Source of the DNA: Nocardia araoensis NBRC 100135
GTDB lineage: Bacteria; Actinomycetota; Actinomycetes; Mycobacteriales; Mycobacteriaceae
Direction of reading: 5' to 3'
DNA length: 59,268 bases
NCBI RefSeq assembly: GCF_000308435.1
Contig: NZ_BAFR01000219.1
Location: 1-59,268, forward strand
Below, piece after piece: positions 26,934 through 36,033 of the stretch. The first letter of the stretch is position 1, and every line of letters starts with the position of its first letter. The notes beneath the pieces were generated by a model. It had not been told where the DNA came from. It did no database searches and saw nothing but the letters and a program-made list of their open reading frames with translations. The position numbers were made by a program, and so were the translations under genes.

Positions 26934-28039
26934 TTCGTCAGTCCGAGCAGTGCGGCGGTCAGCCCGTAGTCGGGCCCGAAGTCCTGCATGTTTCCGGTGC
27001 GGCAGCCGTCGGCCTTCATCTGGATGCGCTCGCAGAACAGGCTGACGATCTCACCCGACAGCGCGGTGCCGATCACCGCGTGCAGCCGGACGTACTGGTG
27101 CTCACGGTTGATGATGTTGTCGACGTTCTGCATGACCATCGGCGCCAGGTCGGCGACCTCGGTGAGGCCGTAGGCGTTGTCGCGCAGCTGCTGGGTCACG
27201 TTGGTCAGGCCGGTCATGGTGCCCTGCAACTGGTCCTGGTACTGCGTCAGCGTGGTGCTCGTGTTCCGCAGGAAGGCGAGCAACTGGTCCAGCGTGGCCT
27301 GCAAGCCAGGTGCCTGCTCGGCGAGCAGGCCGGTCATCTGGGTCACCCGGTTGCTGAAATCGCGCACCGACTGGTCGTTCTCGGCCAGCATGGTGGTGAG
27401 GTCGTTCAGCTTGATGATGATGCTGGAGATCGCGTCCTTGTTGTCCACGCCGACCTTCAGCGCGCTGGACAGCGCGTTGAGGGTGTCGCGGATCTTCTCG
27501 CCGTTGCCGTTGAGCATCGGATACAGCACCCGGCCCGACAGCGGGCCGAGGCCCTCCTGACCAGGCTCCGGCTTCAGCGCGGCGGCGAACTGGTCGATGG
27601 TCTTGATCATCGTGTCCAACTCGACCGGCGTCTTGGTGCGGGCCTTGGGCAGATGATCGCCGTCGGACAAGGTCGCGCCCCCGGTGTAGACGGGAGTGAG
27701 CTCGACGTGCCGGTCGGTGACGATGGACGGCGAGACGATCGCGGCGATGGCGTCTTTCGGGATCTTCACGTCCTTGTCGATGGACATGTGCACCTCGACC
27801 AGCGTGCCCTTGGGCACGATCTTGTCGACCTTGCCCACATCGAGCCCGAGCACCGTGATCGGATTGCCCTCGTAGATGCCTGCGATGTTGTCGAAGTCGG
27901 CGGTGATCCGCAGGGTGTTGCCCAACGCGTCGTTCACCGAACTCGGCAGCAACGAGCAACTGCCGACCGTCAGTGCGGCGGCGCTGATCAGAAGCGTCTT
28001 CGCGACGGTCCTCAGCGGAAAGCCCGTGCGGAATTTCAT
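26930..28039 (-). CDS. mceD: Mce family protein with lipobox, fourth in operon
   Basis: 369 residues; ATG 28039 overlaps the mceC stop. The N-terminus has a signal with a second lipobox, LTVGSCSLL, so it also looks like a lipoprotein. Mce domain ITADFDNIAGIYEGNPITVLG…GKVDKIVPKG, then the helical domain. The frame stays open far upstream through mceC, but that part is an out-of-frame shadow. Two consecutive lipobox Mce proteins are unusual compared with the canonical operon, where only E is lipidated. Confidence 0.9.
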   Translation of the reverse strand: MKFRTGFPLRTVAKTLLISAAALTVGSCSLLPSSVNDALGNTLRITADFDNIAGIYEGNPITVLGLDVGKVDKIVPKGTLVEVHMSIDKDVKIPKDAIAAIVSPSIVTDRHVELTPVYTGGATLSDGDHLPKARTKTPVELDTMIKTIDQFAAALKPEPGQEGLGPLSGRVLYPMLNGNGEKIRDTLNALSSALKVGVDNKDAISSIIIKLNDLTTMLAENDQSVRDFSNRVTQMTGLLAEQAPGLQATLDQLLAFLRNTSTTLTQYQDQLQGTMTGLTNVTQQLRDNAYGLTEVADLAPMVMQNVDNIINREHQYVRLHAVIGTALSGEIVSLFCERIQMKADGCRTGNMQDFGPDYGLTAALLGLTK

Positions 28040-29037
28040 CCCTGGCACCCCTCGATAACTTGGGCGAAGCACAACCAGTTGTCCGGGAACAGCCACGGCA
28101 GGCCGACATCGCCGTACGGACCGCTGCCGCCCCAGGAGTTCGCCAGGTAGCGCAGGGTCGGCGGCATGATCGACAGCATCCGATCCAGGTTGTCCTTGTT
28201 CTTCTGCAGGCCCTCGGCCATGGTGTTCAGCTGCTGGATGGTCGGGCCGAGCTGATCGTTGTTCTCCGCGCCGATCGCCTGCAACTGCTTGGTCAGCGTC
28301 GCGACGTTGTCCAGCAGCTGGCGCAGCAGCGCCTGGCGCTCCATCACCCGATTGGCGATGGCCTCGCCCTGGGTGATCACCAGCAGGATGCTGTTGCGGT
28401 TGTCGCCCAGGATCTGCGTGACCCGGTCCAAGTCCTTCAGCAGGGCGTCCACCTCGGTCTTGCGGCTGTCGATCACCTTGGCCAGCGCGCCGACGCTGTC
28501 CAACGCCTGGGCGGTGAGCTGGGGCGAGCCGTTCATCTGCTCGTTGATCAGGTTCAGCGAGTCGGCCAGCTTCTTGGTGTCGAGCGCTTCGAACTTCGGA
28601 GTGCCGACCTGCACCACGTCGGCCAGGTTGTACGGGACCGAGGTGTTGGACATCGGGATCCGCTTGCCCTTCAGCCCGGAGCCATCGCCCGGCTCGAGGT
28701 CGACGTACCTCGCGCCGAGCAGCGTGGCCATCTTGATCGAGGCGCGCGCGTCCGGGCCGAGTTTCACATCGTCGCTGACGCTCAGCGTGAGCAGCACGTG
28801 ACTGCCCTCGAGCTCGGCGCCGACCACCCGCCCCGATGAGACGCCGGCGATGTTCACCTTGTCGCCGACCCTGATGCCCGCGGCCTGCACGAACTCGGCC
28901 TTGATCGACTGCTCGCCGACGCCGATGAGCTTGTAGACGCTGGACACCAGCAGCAGCACCACGATGAGGGCGCCGCCGATGATGCCCAACCAGAAGTACC
29001 GGTTGCTGTCGAACCTGGACCTGAGCTTCGTCATCAT
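28036..29037 (-). CDS. mceC: Mce family lipid-transport protein, third in operon
   Basis: 333 residues from ATG 29037, overlapping the mceB stop; a second ATG follows at once. One N-terminal membrane helix (YFWLGIIGGALIVVLLLVSS), Mce domain IKAEFVQAAGIRVGDKVNIAG…GRVVGAELEG, helical domain, and a short C-terminus ending with a conserved WLFPDNWLCFAQVIEGCQG-type tail. No lipobox. Confidence 0.92.
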   Translation of the reverse strand: MMTKLRSRFDSNRYFWLGIIGGALIVVLLLVSSVYKLIGVGEQSIKAEFVQAAGIRVGDKVNIAGVSSGRVVGAELEGSHVLLTLSVSDDVKLGPDARASIKMATLLGARYVDLEPGDGSGLKGKRIPMSNTSVPYNLADVVQVGTPKFEALDTKKLADSLNLINEQMNGSPQLTAQALDSVGALAKVIDSRKTEVDALLKDLDRVTQILGDNRNSILLVITQGEAIANRVMERQALLRQLLDNVATLTKQLQAIGAENNDQLGPTIQQLNTMAEGLQKNKDNLDRMLSIMPPTLRYLANSWGGSGPYGDVGLPWLFPDNWLCFAQVIEGCQG

Positions 29038-30077
29038 GGGCGGCACACCGCCGAGTGCGAGGTGCCACCGATCTGGGAGAACAGACCGCGGGGGAACAGG
29101 ACGCCGTAGAGCGACACGTCCAGGCCGCACAGGTAGGCGTTGGCGTAACCGCCCTCCGAGGTGTGCCTGCCCGCCGCCGACAGGACGTTCGGCAGGTCGA
29201 TCGCGGCTTGATCCAGCTTGGCGCCGTTGTCCAGCAACAGCTTCAGCGCCGCGCTGGTGGAGTTCTGCGCGTTGCGCAGGCTCGGCTGGATCCGGTCGAG
29301 CATGCCGACCACCGACGTGGTGGCGCTCGCGATCTGCTCGGTCGAGGCGAGCAATGACTGTCCTTGGTCGTACAGCCCGCCGATCAAGGCCCGGGTCTGG
29401 GTCACCAGGGTCTCCAATTCATCACCTCGTTTCGCCAACCCCGACATCACGCCCGACAGGTTGGTGATCACATCGGACAGGATCGCGTCCCTGCGCTGGA
29501 AGTCGGTGGCCAGCTGGGCGGCCTGGACGATGAACGCGCTCAGCGAGACGCCGTCGCCCTGCAAAGCCTGGATGAAGGTCTCCGAGAGCCGGTTGACCTG
29601 CTCGGGCTGCAACACCTGGAACAGCGGCTGGAACCCGTTCAGCAGACCCGAAATGTCGAACGACGGCTCGGTGCGATCGATCGGGATGGAACCGTTGTTC
29701 TTCAGCGGAGCCGGATTCGACCCCTTGCCGGGGGCCAGCGCCACGTACCGCTGACCGATCAGGTTCTGGTAGCGGACCAGCGCTTTGGTGTCGTTGTAGA
29801 TCGTCTGGTCGCGCTGCACCACGAAGGTGACCTTGGCGACCGACTTCTTCAGATGCGCGTCGCGGCCCAGCTCGATCTTCTCGACCTTGCCCACCCGCAC
29901 GCCCGCCATGCGGACGTCGTCGCCCTCGTGCAGGCCGAGCACATCGGAGAACGTGGCGGAATAGGTGTAGGTGTCGCCGCTGACGATGCGCGCAAGCGTG
30001 TTCCACACCACCACCGTCACCAGGATCGACACGATGGCGAAGATGCCGAATCCGATCAGCGGTTTGCGAATGCTCAT
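29034..30077 (-). CDS. mceB: Mce family lipid-transport protein, second in operon
   Basis: 347 residues; ATG 30077 overlaps the mceA stop by 4 bp. Membrane helix near the start (LIGFGIFAIVSILVTVVVW), Mce domain YSATFSDVLGLHEGDDVRMAG and GKVEKIELGR, then the characteristic LVRYQNLIGQRYVALAPG of MceB. The C-terminus has two Cys (YLCGLDVSL and SAVCRP), possibly a disulfide. Confidence 0.93.
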   Translation of the reverse strand: MSIRKPLIGFGIFAIVSILVTVVVWNTLARIVSGDTYTYSATFSDVLGLHEGDDVRMAGVRVGKVEKIELGRDAHLKKSVAKVTFVVQRDQTIYNDTKALVRYQNLIGQRYVALAPGKGSNPAPLKNNGSIPIDRTEPSFDISGLLNGFQPLFQVLQPEQVNRLSETFIQALQGDGVSLSAFIVQAAQLATDFQRRDAILSDVITNLSGVMSGLAKRGDELETLVTQTRALIGGLYDQGQSLLASTEQIASATTSVVGMLDRIQPSLRNAQNSTSAALKLLLDNGAKLDQAAIDLPNVLSAAGRHTSEGGYANAYLCGLDVSLYGVLFPRGLFSQIGGTSHSAVCRP

Positions 30078-31564
30078 CGTCCGGCACCGTTGTCGGACAC
30101 CTGCATGGTTCCGCCCTTCAGGATCGTGCTCAGCAGCAGGTATTCGGCGGTGGTCGGCTGGCGGCCGAGCAGCGCGGTGATCGCGGCGTCACCCCGGTAG
30201 GCGATCGGCGCCGCCGACGGGGTGCCCTCGGGCGCGGCGGCCGGAGCCGCGGGCGCGGGGGCCGCGGCCGGCGGGAGCAGGCCCGGCGGCAGCATCGGGA
30301 ACAGGCCCTCGAGCGGGGTGCCCGCGAACGGAGCGGGAGCGCCGCCGGTCGGGGCTGCCGCGGTGGCGCGGTTCGGGTCCGGTGTGGTGACGCCGGGGAT
30401 CAGCGGCAGACCGGGCATCGGCACCACCGGGGGAAGCCCGGCGGCCGAGGCGAGCGCGCGCGGCTTCAGCTGCTCCGGCAGCTCGCCGACATCGGCCACG
30501 GCGGGAGCGGTGTAGCAGCTCGGTCCGACCAGCTGGCCGTAGCGCGGGCAGTCGGCCACGGTGTAGGGCCGGTACGGGGTCAGCGTGATGCCCGCGTCCC
30601 AGACCTGCTGCTTCTGCGGACCCCAGGTGAACGTGGTGTCCATCCGGCGCATGGTCTCGCTGAGGTTCAGCAGGCTCCTGGTGATCGCGTCGGGGTCGGC
30701 GGCGAGGGCGCCGAACATGTCGTTGGTCCCCGCGGTTACCTCGATGCCCACGTTCGGGTTACGGGCGAACAGGTCGTTCACCGTGTCGATGGTTCCGCTG
30801 GTGCCGGTGATCAGCGAGACCAGCTCGCTGCGCCGGTCGGCGATGGTGCGCGCGGTCTGCACCGAGCTGCCGAGCACGTCGACCAGCTCGGGCGCGGACT
30901 GGTTGAGCGCGTTGAACGAGGCGGAGAAGTCGCCCAGCAGCACACCGAGATCGGGAATCGACTCGTCGACGGCCAGCAGCCAGCGGTCGAGCCGCTCGAC
31001 GGTGGAGCCGGGCATCCGGCCGCTGCCGTCCAGCGCCTGGGACAGGGTGCCGAGCACCCGGCCGAACTGCACCGGATCGATCTTGTCGAGGATGTTGCGC
31101 ACCGTGGTGAGCGTGTCCTGCAGCGCGATGGTGCCCTTGCTGCGGTCTTCCTCGATGACCGAGCCCTCGTGCAGGTACTGGTCGGCGGGACCGTTGAAGA
31201 CGAGTTCGACGGAGGTGACGGCGAACAGGTTGCTCGGCACCACGCGAGCGGTCACGTTGGCCGGGATGTCACCGGCGAACTCCGGCTTCATCTCGATCCG
31301 GACCTTCTGCAGCTCGCCCTTGGCCGCGACGTCGACGGTCTTCACCGCGCCGACGAGCACGCCGCGGAACTTGACGTCGGCCTGCTCGGGCAGACCGTCA
31401 CCCGTGGTGGTCAGGTTCGCGGTGACGTTGACCTTCTCCTGGAAGTAGCCCTTGTAGCGCAGCATCAGGAAGCCGAGCACCAACGCGAACACGACCAGAC
31501 CGCACACGCCTGCGATGAGCAGCTGCCGCATCGTGGGTCCGCGCCCACTGGGATCAATGATCAT
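30074..31564 (-). CDS. mceA: Mce family lipid-transport protein, first in operon, with long Pro/Ala-rich C-terminus
   Basis: 496 residues. Membrane helix LIAGVCGLVVFALVLGFLML near the N-terminus, Mce domain VTANLTTTGDGLPEQADVKFRG…VGAVKTVDVAA, and helical domain. From about residue 380 a disordered Pro/Ala/Gly-rich tract leads to a short ordered end (ALLGRQPTTAEYLLLSTIL). Starts 7 bp after yrbEB. Longer than typical MceA; the tail may reach into the wall. Confidence 0.9.
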   Translation of the reverse strand: MIIDPSGRGPTMRQLLIAGVCGLVVFALVLGFLMLRYKGYFQEKVNVTANLTTTGDGLPEQADVKFRGVLVGAVKTVDVAAKGELQKVRIEMKPEFAGDIPANVTARVVPSNLFAVTSVELVFNGPADQYLHEGSVIEEDRSKGTIALQDTLTTVRNILDKIDPVQFGRVLGTLSQALDGSGRMPGSTVERLDRWLLAVDESIPDLGVLLGDFSASFNALNQSAPELVDVLGSSVQTARTIADRRSELVSLITGTSGTIDTVNDLFARNPNVGIEVTAGTNDMFGALAADPDAITRSLLNLSETMRRMDTTFTWGPQKQQVWDAGITLTPYRPYTVADCPRYGQLVGPSCYTAPAVADVGELPEQLKPRALASAAGLPPVVPMPGLPLIPGVTTPDPNRATAAAPTGGAPAPFAGTPLEGLFPMLPPGLLPPAAAPAPAAPAAAPEGTPSAAPIAYRGDAAITALLGRQPTTAEYLLLSTILKGGTMQVSDNGAGR

Positions 31565-31571
31565 CTGGTGT

Positions 31572-32435
31572 CTACCCCGAGATCCGGATGCCGGGGTTGA
31601 CGCCCCAGATCGCCAATGTCATGAACAGGTTCGCGAACACGACCGCGATGATGCACATCTTGATCGCGCGGCCCGCGGCCACACCGACGCCCTCGGGGCC
31701 ACCGGAGGCGAAGAAGCCGTAGTAGCACTGGATGAACGTGGTGATCGCGACGAACAGGATCGCCTTGATCAGCGAGTAGATGACGTCGGTCGGAACGAGG
31801 AACTGATAGAAGTAGTGCTGGTAGGTGCCGGTGGCGGTGCCGCCGATCAGCTGCACGGTCAGCGAGCAGGAGACGTAGGCCATCGTGAGGCCGAGGCAGT
31901 AGAGCGGGATGATGGCGACCATCGCCGCGAACATCCTGGTGCTGATCAGATACGGCAGCGGCCGGATGGCGATGGACTCCAGCGCGTCGATCTCCTCGGA
32001 GATGCGCATGGCGCCGAGCTGCGCGGTGAAGCGGCAGCCCGCCTGAGCGGCGAAGGCCAGCGTGGCCAGCAGCGGGCCGAGTTCGCGAGTAGTGGCGAAC
32101 GCCGAGATCGCACCGGTGATCGGACTCAGGCCGAGCAGGTTCAGCGAGTTGTAGCCCTGGATGCCGACGGTCATGCCGCCGAACGCGCTCAGAATGACGA
32201 CGACGCCGATGGTGCCGCCGCCGACGACGAGATTGCCGTTGCCCCAGGTGACGTCCGAAAGCAGGCGCCACACTTCCTTGGGGTAGTGCTTCAGCGCCAG
32301 CGGAATCGAGCCGATCGAGCGCAACAGGAAGAACACCTGGTGGCCGAGCCTGGCGAGCAGATCTACCGGAGCCTGCGCGGATTTCCGGAATGCCTGGAGA
32401 GGCCGCAGCAGCGGCGGTACATAGGTTGATGACAC
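31572..32435 (-). CDS. yrbEB: YrbE/MlaE-type permease, second subunit
   Basis: 287 residues of the MlaE permease family with several membrane helices, including the conserved EEIDALESIAIRPLPYLI cytoplasmic loop (EIDA motif) and PITGAISAFATTRELGPLLA. It pairs with YrbEA as the inner-membrane channel of the Mce importer. Start 4 bp after yrbEA. The MceG ATPase that should energise the pair is not in the window. Confidence 0.94.
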   Translation of the reverse strand: MSSTYVPPLLRPLQAFRKSAQAPVDLLARLGHQVFFLLRSIGSIPLALKHYPKEVWRLLSDVTWGNGNLVVGGGTIGVVVILSAFGGMTVGIQGYNSLNLLGLSPITGAISAFATTRELGPLLATLAFAAQAGCRFTAQLGAMRISEEIDALESIAIRPLPYLISTRMFAAMVAIIPLYCLGLTMAYVSCSLTVQLIGGTATGTYQHYFYQFLVPTDVIYSLIKAILFVAITTFIQCYYGFFASGGPEGVGVAAGRAIKMCIIAVVFANLFMTLAIWGVNPGIRISG

Positions 32436-32439
32436 CGGC

Positions 32440-33294
32440 TCAGACCACCTGTGACGGGAAGAGTGCGTTGTAAACCTGGGTGATGATGAGGTTCACCCCG
32501 AACAGCATGATGGCGGAGCTCACCACGGCGGAATTCACCGAGTTCGCGACACCGCCGGGGCCGCCCCGGGTGTTCAATCCGGTGTCGCAGGCGATGATCG
32601 CCGCCAGCAGACCGAAAATCAGCGATTTCATCAGCGCGACAAGAAGATCGGTGGTCACGGCGAACGAGGAGAAGGTGCCGACGTAGGAACCCGGCGTGCC
32701 GTTCTGCGCGAAGATATTGAAGATATAGCCGGTCAGGAAGCCGACGAAGACGACGAAGCCGCACAGCAGCACACTCACCAGCATGGCGGCGCCGAGGCGC
32801 GGAGCGACCAGCCTGCGCATCGGGTCGACGCCCATCACCTTCATGGCGTCGATCTCCTCGCGGATGGTGCGCGAGCCGAGATCGGCGCAGACCGCGGAGC
32901 CGACGGCGCCCGCGATCATCAGCGAGGTGACCAGCGGGGCGCCCTGCTGGATGATGCCGAGGCCGTTGGCCGCGCCGATGAACGAGGTGGCGCCGACCTG
33001 GCCTGCGACCGAGCCGACCTGGATGGAGACGATGACGCCGATCGGGATGGCGACCAGCAGGGTGGGCGCCGCGGAGACGCTGGCCATGAACGCGCACTGG
33101 CGGACGAACTCGGCGAAGGGAAAGCGCCTGCGGAATATCGAGACGAACAGTTCGGCGACGGCGGCGAAGCCCATCGTGATCTGCCTGCCGAAGGTCTCCA
33201 GCGAACGCTTCGGATGATCTTGCCAGTAAGATCTCGTCCAATCGACCGCACCACTGAACCGTGACCCTGATGGTGGACTCTCGGTCGACTGCAC
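32440..33294 (-). CDS. yrbEA: YrbE/MlaE-type permease, first subunit
   Basis: 284 residues from GTG 33294, with GAGGAGG 9 nt upstream. MlaE permease pattern: AIPIGVIVSIQVGSVAGQVG, SRTIREEIDAMKVMGVDPMR (the EIDA loop), and GFVVFVGFLTGYIFNIF. First gene of the mce operon. Upstream is a 525-bp gap (33295-33819) shared with the divergent S1 protease gene. Confidence 0.94.
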   Translation of the reverse strand: MQSTESPPSGSRFSGAVDWTRSYWQDHPKRSLETFGRQITMGFAAVAELFVSIFRRRFPFAEFVRQCAFMASVSAAPTLLVAIPIGVIVSIQVGSVAGQVGATSFIGAANGLGIIQQGAPLVTSLMIAGAVGSAVCADLGSRTIREEIDAMKVMGVDPMRRLVAPRLGAAMLVSVLLCGFVVFVGFLTGYIFNIFAQNGTPGSYVGTFSSFAVTTDLLVALMKSLIFGLLAAIIACDTGLNTRGGPGGVANSVNSAVVSSAIMLFGVNLIITQVYNALFPSQVV

Positions 33295-33354
33295 TGGCTA
33301 ATCCTCCTCGACGCCGGTTGGCTGCCCCGACGACTCGTTTGCTTGACGCACCTT

Positions 33355-33367
33355 ACTACGGAGTAGT
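33355..33367. promoter_or_regulatory. Inverted repeat upstream of the mce operon
   Basis: ACTAC-GGA-GTAGT, 61-73 bp upstream of the yrbEA start. On the minus strand TAGTAA overlaps it and could be the -10. Candidate operator for the mce operon; no regulator gene is adjacent. Confidence 0.4.
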
Positions 33368-33635
33368 GCAGAACACACCATCCACTTGTGATCGCAGTCA
33401 TAGATGTTCCTCACCGTCGCCGAAAAGCAATGGTTAAGGCGCGGAACATTGGGAACGACCCCAAAGGTGAGCGGCCCAGCTCTGGCACAACCTACAGCCG
33501 AACTGCGTGAATGACGGGTCGCATCCGGCGATTCGGCGAATTACTTTGGATAATTCTCATCGAAAATCAGATTTGTTTCCGGAGACCAACGCGACGCCTC
33601 CTTACTATCACCGAGTCACTAACGTCCACGTCCTT

Positions 33636-33665
33636 TTCACAATTGCGATAGCTAATCGCTATTAG
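33636..33665 (+). promoter_or_regulatory. Predicted promoter with palindrome in an AT-rich island
   Basis: -35 TTCACA (33636-33641) and -10 TATTAG (33660-33665) with an 18-bp spacer that holds GCGAT-AGCTA-ATCGC (33645-33659) and the overlapping ATAGC-TAATC-GCTAT. It lies in the most AT-rich stretch of the window (about 33540-33720) and points towards the protease gene, about 155 bp before its ATG. Confidence 0.4.
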
Positions 33666-33819
33666 GCTCGAAAGATACACTTGGTCACAGTTGTATGAAA
33701 TAGGATTGAAGCGCGGAGCAGCGGGGACAACCCGGTAGTGGTGACGCGCCCGAGACCGATTACTGACACGATGGGTGCGACAGATTGATATCGTGCGGGC
33801 TTCCGACGTCTGGAGGGAC

Positions 33820-34494
33820 ATGTTCAGCAAACTCGCCAAGGTGGCCAACGCCGCCTTCGCCGTCGCCCTGGGCGCGGCGCTGCTCGGCACGGGCACAGGG
33901 GCCGCTAACGCCGACCCGGGCCCGCCGGTGTTGGGCGGTGGATCCGGCATCATCATCGACAACCAGTTCGAGTGCACGGTCACGACTGTCGGCCACGACA
34001 ACGCGGGACGTCTGGTCGGCCTGACCGCAGGCCACTGCGGCGACCCGGGGGCACAGGTCTACGCCGAAGCCGATCGCGGCTCGGGCGTGATCGGCCGTTT
34101 CGCCTACTCCAACCACGATCTCGACTACGCCGTCATCCAGTTCGATCCGGGCAAGATCACCCCGGTGAACCGGGTCGGCAACGTCACCATCACCGGAATC
34201 GGCGCACCGGCCAGCTTCCCGCAGATCGTCTGCAAGGAAGGGCGCACCACCGGCAACACCTGCGGTCTCGCCTGGGGTGACGTCTTCCGGACGAACGTCG
34301 AGACCTGGAGCCAGATGTGCGTGGTGGAAGGCGACTCCGGTGCGCCGGTCGTCGTCGGTACGACGCTGGTCGGCATGGTGAACGCCTACCTGGCCATCGC
34401 ATGCTTCGGTCCTGAGGTCGGGACCAACATGAGCGCGGTCATGGCCGATATCAACGCGCGCGGCGGCGTCGGCGCGGGTTACGTCCCGATCTGA
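33820..34494 (+). CDS. Secreted S1-family (chymotrypsin-like) serine protease
   Basis: 224 residues from ATG 33820, with GGAGG 6 nt upstream. Signal peptide: FAVALGAALLGTGTGAANA, cleavage before DPG. The catalytic triad is present: His in LTAGHCG, Asp in HDLDYAVI, Ser in EGDSGAPVVV. Six Cys suit three disulfides. There is no long pro-region between signal and protease domain, unlike alpha-lytic protease or streptogrisins. It probably acts outside the cell or on surface proteins. Confidence 0.9.
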   Translation: MFSKLAKVANAAFAVALGAALLGTGTGAANADPGPPVLGGGSGIIIDNQFECTVTTVGHDNAGRLVGLTAGHCGDPGAQVYAEADRGSGVIGRFAYSNHDLDYAVIQFDPGKITPVNRVGNVTITGIGAPASFPQIVCKEGRTTGNTCGLAWGDVFRTNVETWSQMCVVEGDSGAPVVVGTTLVGMVNAYLAIACFGPEVGTNMSAVMADINARGGVGAGYVPI

Positions 34495-34514
34495 TCGCGA
34501 ACGACTCCCACGAG

Positions 34515-34546
34515 GCGGCCCGGACGGAGCGATCCGTTCGGGCCGC
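34515..34546. terminator. Hairpin terminator between the S1 protease and MFS genes
   Basis: A 14-bp stem, GCGGCCCGGACGGA / TCCGTTCGGGCCGC with one G-U pair, around a GCGA loop, followed by CTCACTTTT. It lies between convergent genes; its right arm directly abuts the MFS stop codon. Confidence 0.85.
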
Positions 34547-35992
34547 TCACTTTTCGCTGGGCGCCACCGCCGGCCCCGCGACCGCGCACTGTGGCATGCA
34601 GTCGACGCTGTCGAGCGTCGGTGCGCGCCGCACGGGGCGCAGCAAGACGGCGGCGAGCACCGCGCCGGTCACCAGCAGGCCCGCACACAGCCACATCGCG
34701 GTGGCGAAGCCGCTGTCGAAGGCGGCCGGATCACCCAGCGCGCCCGAGATGCCCGCGAGCCCGGGCAGCGCGGCCACGGCGAGCAGCTGCGCGGTGCGCG
34801 CGACGGCATTGTTCACGCCCGAGGCGATGCCCGCCTCGCTCGCGGGCACCGCGCCGAGCACCGCACCGGTGAGCGGGGCGACCAGCGCCGCGAGTCCCAA
34901 CCCGAAGACGAGGACGCCGGGCAGCACATCGGTGAAGTATGTGGTGTCGGGCCCGATGCGCAGCAACAGCACCAGACCGGCCGCCGCCAGCAGCGGCCCG
35001 GCGGTCATCGGAATGCGCGGCCCGTGCCGCTGCGCCCAGCGTCCGGCGGGAGCCGACAGCGCCAGCATGATCAGCGTGATCGGCACGGTCGCGACGCCGG
35101 ACATCAGCGGCGAGTACCCCGCCACCAGTTGCAGTTCCAGCACCAACAGGAAGAACACGCCACCGAGCGCGGCGTAGACCGCGAGCGTCACGAGATTCGC
35201 CGCGGTGAACACCCGCGAGCCGAACAGCGAGGGCGGCACCAACGGGTGGTCGCTGCGCAGTTCGATCACGACGAACGCCGCCAGCAGCACGACGCCTGCC
35301 ACGATGAGTACGGGCATCTTGTCGATCAGTCCGAGAGTCAGCGCGCCGAGCGCCAGCGCCACCACCAGTGCGCCGGGCACGTCGAGTTCGGGAGCGGCGT
35401 CGGGGTCCCGGCTCTCGGGCACATGCCGCAACGCGACCAGCACGACGACGAGGGTCAGCGGAACGTTGAGGAAGAAGATCGACCGCCAGCCCGCGATCTC
35501 GATGAGCCAGCCGCCGAGGAACGGCCCGAGCGCGCCGGCCACACCGCCGAAGCCGGACCACAGACCGATCGCCGCGCCCTGATCGCGGCGATCGATGGAC
35601 GAGGAGATCAGCGCCAGGCTGCCCGGCGTGAGCATCGCGCCCGCGACGCCCTGCAGGATCCGGGCGGCGATCAGCAGTCCGATCGACGTCGCGACACCGC
35701 ACAGCACCGACGTGAGCGCGAAACCGATGGTGCCCCAGACGAAGACCCGGCGGCGGCCGAGCTTGTCGCCGAGCGAGCCGCCGAGCAGGATGAACGAGGC
35801 GAGGGTCAGGGTGTAACCGTTCAACGTCCACTGCAGCCCGGCGACGTCCGTGTCCAGTGATTCCCCGATCCGCGGCAGGGCGATGTTCACGACCGTCGCG
35901 TCGAGCGAAGCGACCGACGAGCCGAGGATGGTGGCCAGCAGAATCCAGCGCCCGGTGCCGGACCGCAGCCGCGGTAGCTCGGTGGTGTCCAC
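34547..35992 (-). CDS. MFS drug exporter, DHA2 (14-helix) family
   Basis: 481 residues from GTG 35992. DHA2 hallmarks: LDATVVNIALPRIGESL in helix 1, motif A GGSLGDKLGRRRVFVWG, and motif C GFGGVAGALGPFLGGWL in helix 5. About 14 hydrophobic segments. A proton-driven efflux pump for drugs or dyes; the specific substrate is not readable. The LppU-like gene lies upstream on the same strand, 41 bp away. Confidence 0.92.
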   Translation of the reverse strand: MDTTELPRLRSGTGRWILLATILGSSVASLDATVVNIALPRIGESLDTDVAGLQWTLNGYTLTLASFILLGGSLGDKLGRRRVFVWGTIGFALTSVLCGVATSIGLLIAARILQGVAGAMLTPGSLALISSSIDRRDQGAAIGLWSGFGGVAGALGPFLGGWLIEIAGWRSIFFLNVPLTLVVVLVALRHVPESRDPDAAPELDVPGALVVALALGALTLGLIDKMPVLIVAGVVLLAAFVVIELRSDHPLVPPSLFGSRVFTAANLVTLAVYAALGGVFFLLVLELQLVAGYSPLMSGVATVPITLIMLALSAPAGRWAQRHGPRIPMTAGPLLAAAGLVLLLRIGPDTTYFTDVLPGVLVFGLGLAALVAPLTGAVLGAVPASEAGIASGVNNAVARTAQLLAVAALPGLAGISGALGDPAAFDSGFATAMWLCAGLLVTGAVLAAVLLRPVRRAPTLDSVDCMPQCAVAGPAVAPSEK

Positions 35993-36033
35993 CTACCCCA
36001 ACCTAGCGGCAGGCAGGCGTTGGGAAGTCCGGG

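Noticed and set aside
28040..29068. Open frame continuing upstream of mceD, giving an apparent 712-residue protein
   Set aside because: It runs out of frame through mceC, has Arg/Gly/Ala shadow composition, and mceD has its own ATG overlapping the mceC stop and a signal with lipobox.
33567..34001. 144-residue minus-strand frame in the mce-protease gap
   Set aside because: Half of it is antisense to the protease signal region; composition is not protein-like and no ribosome site is seen.
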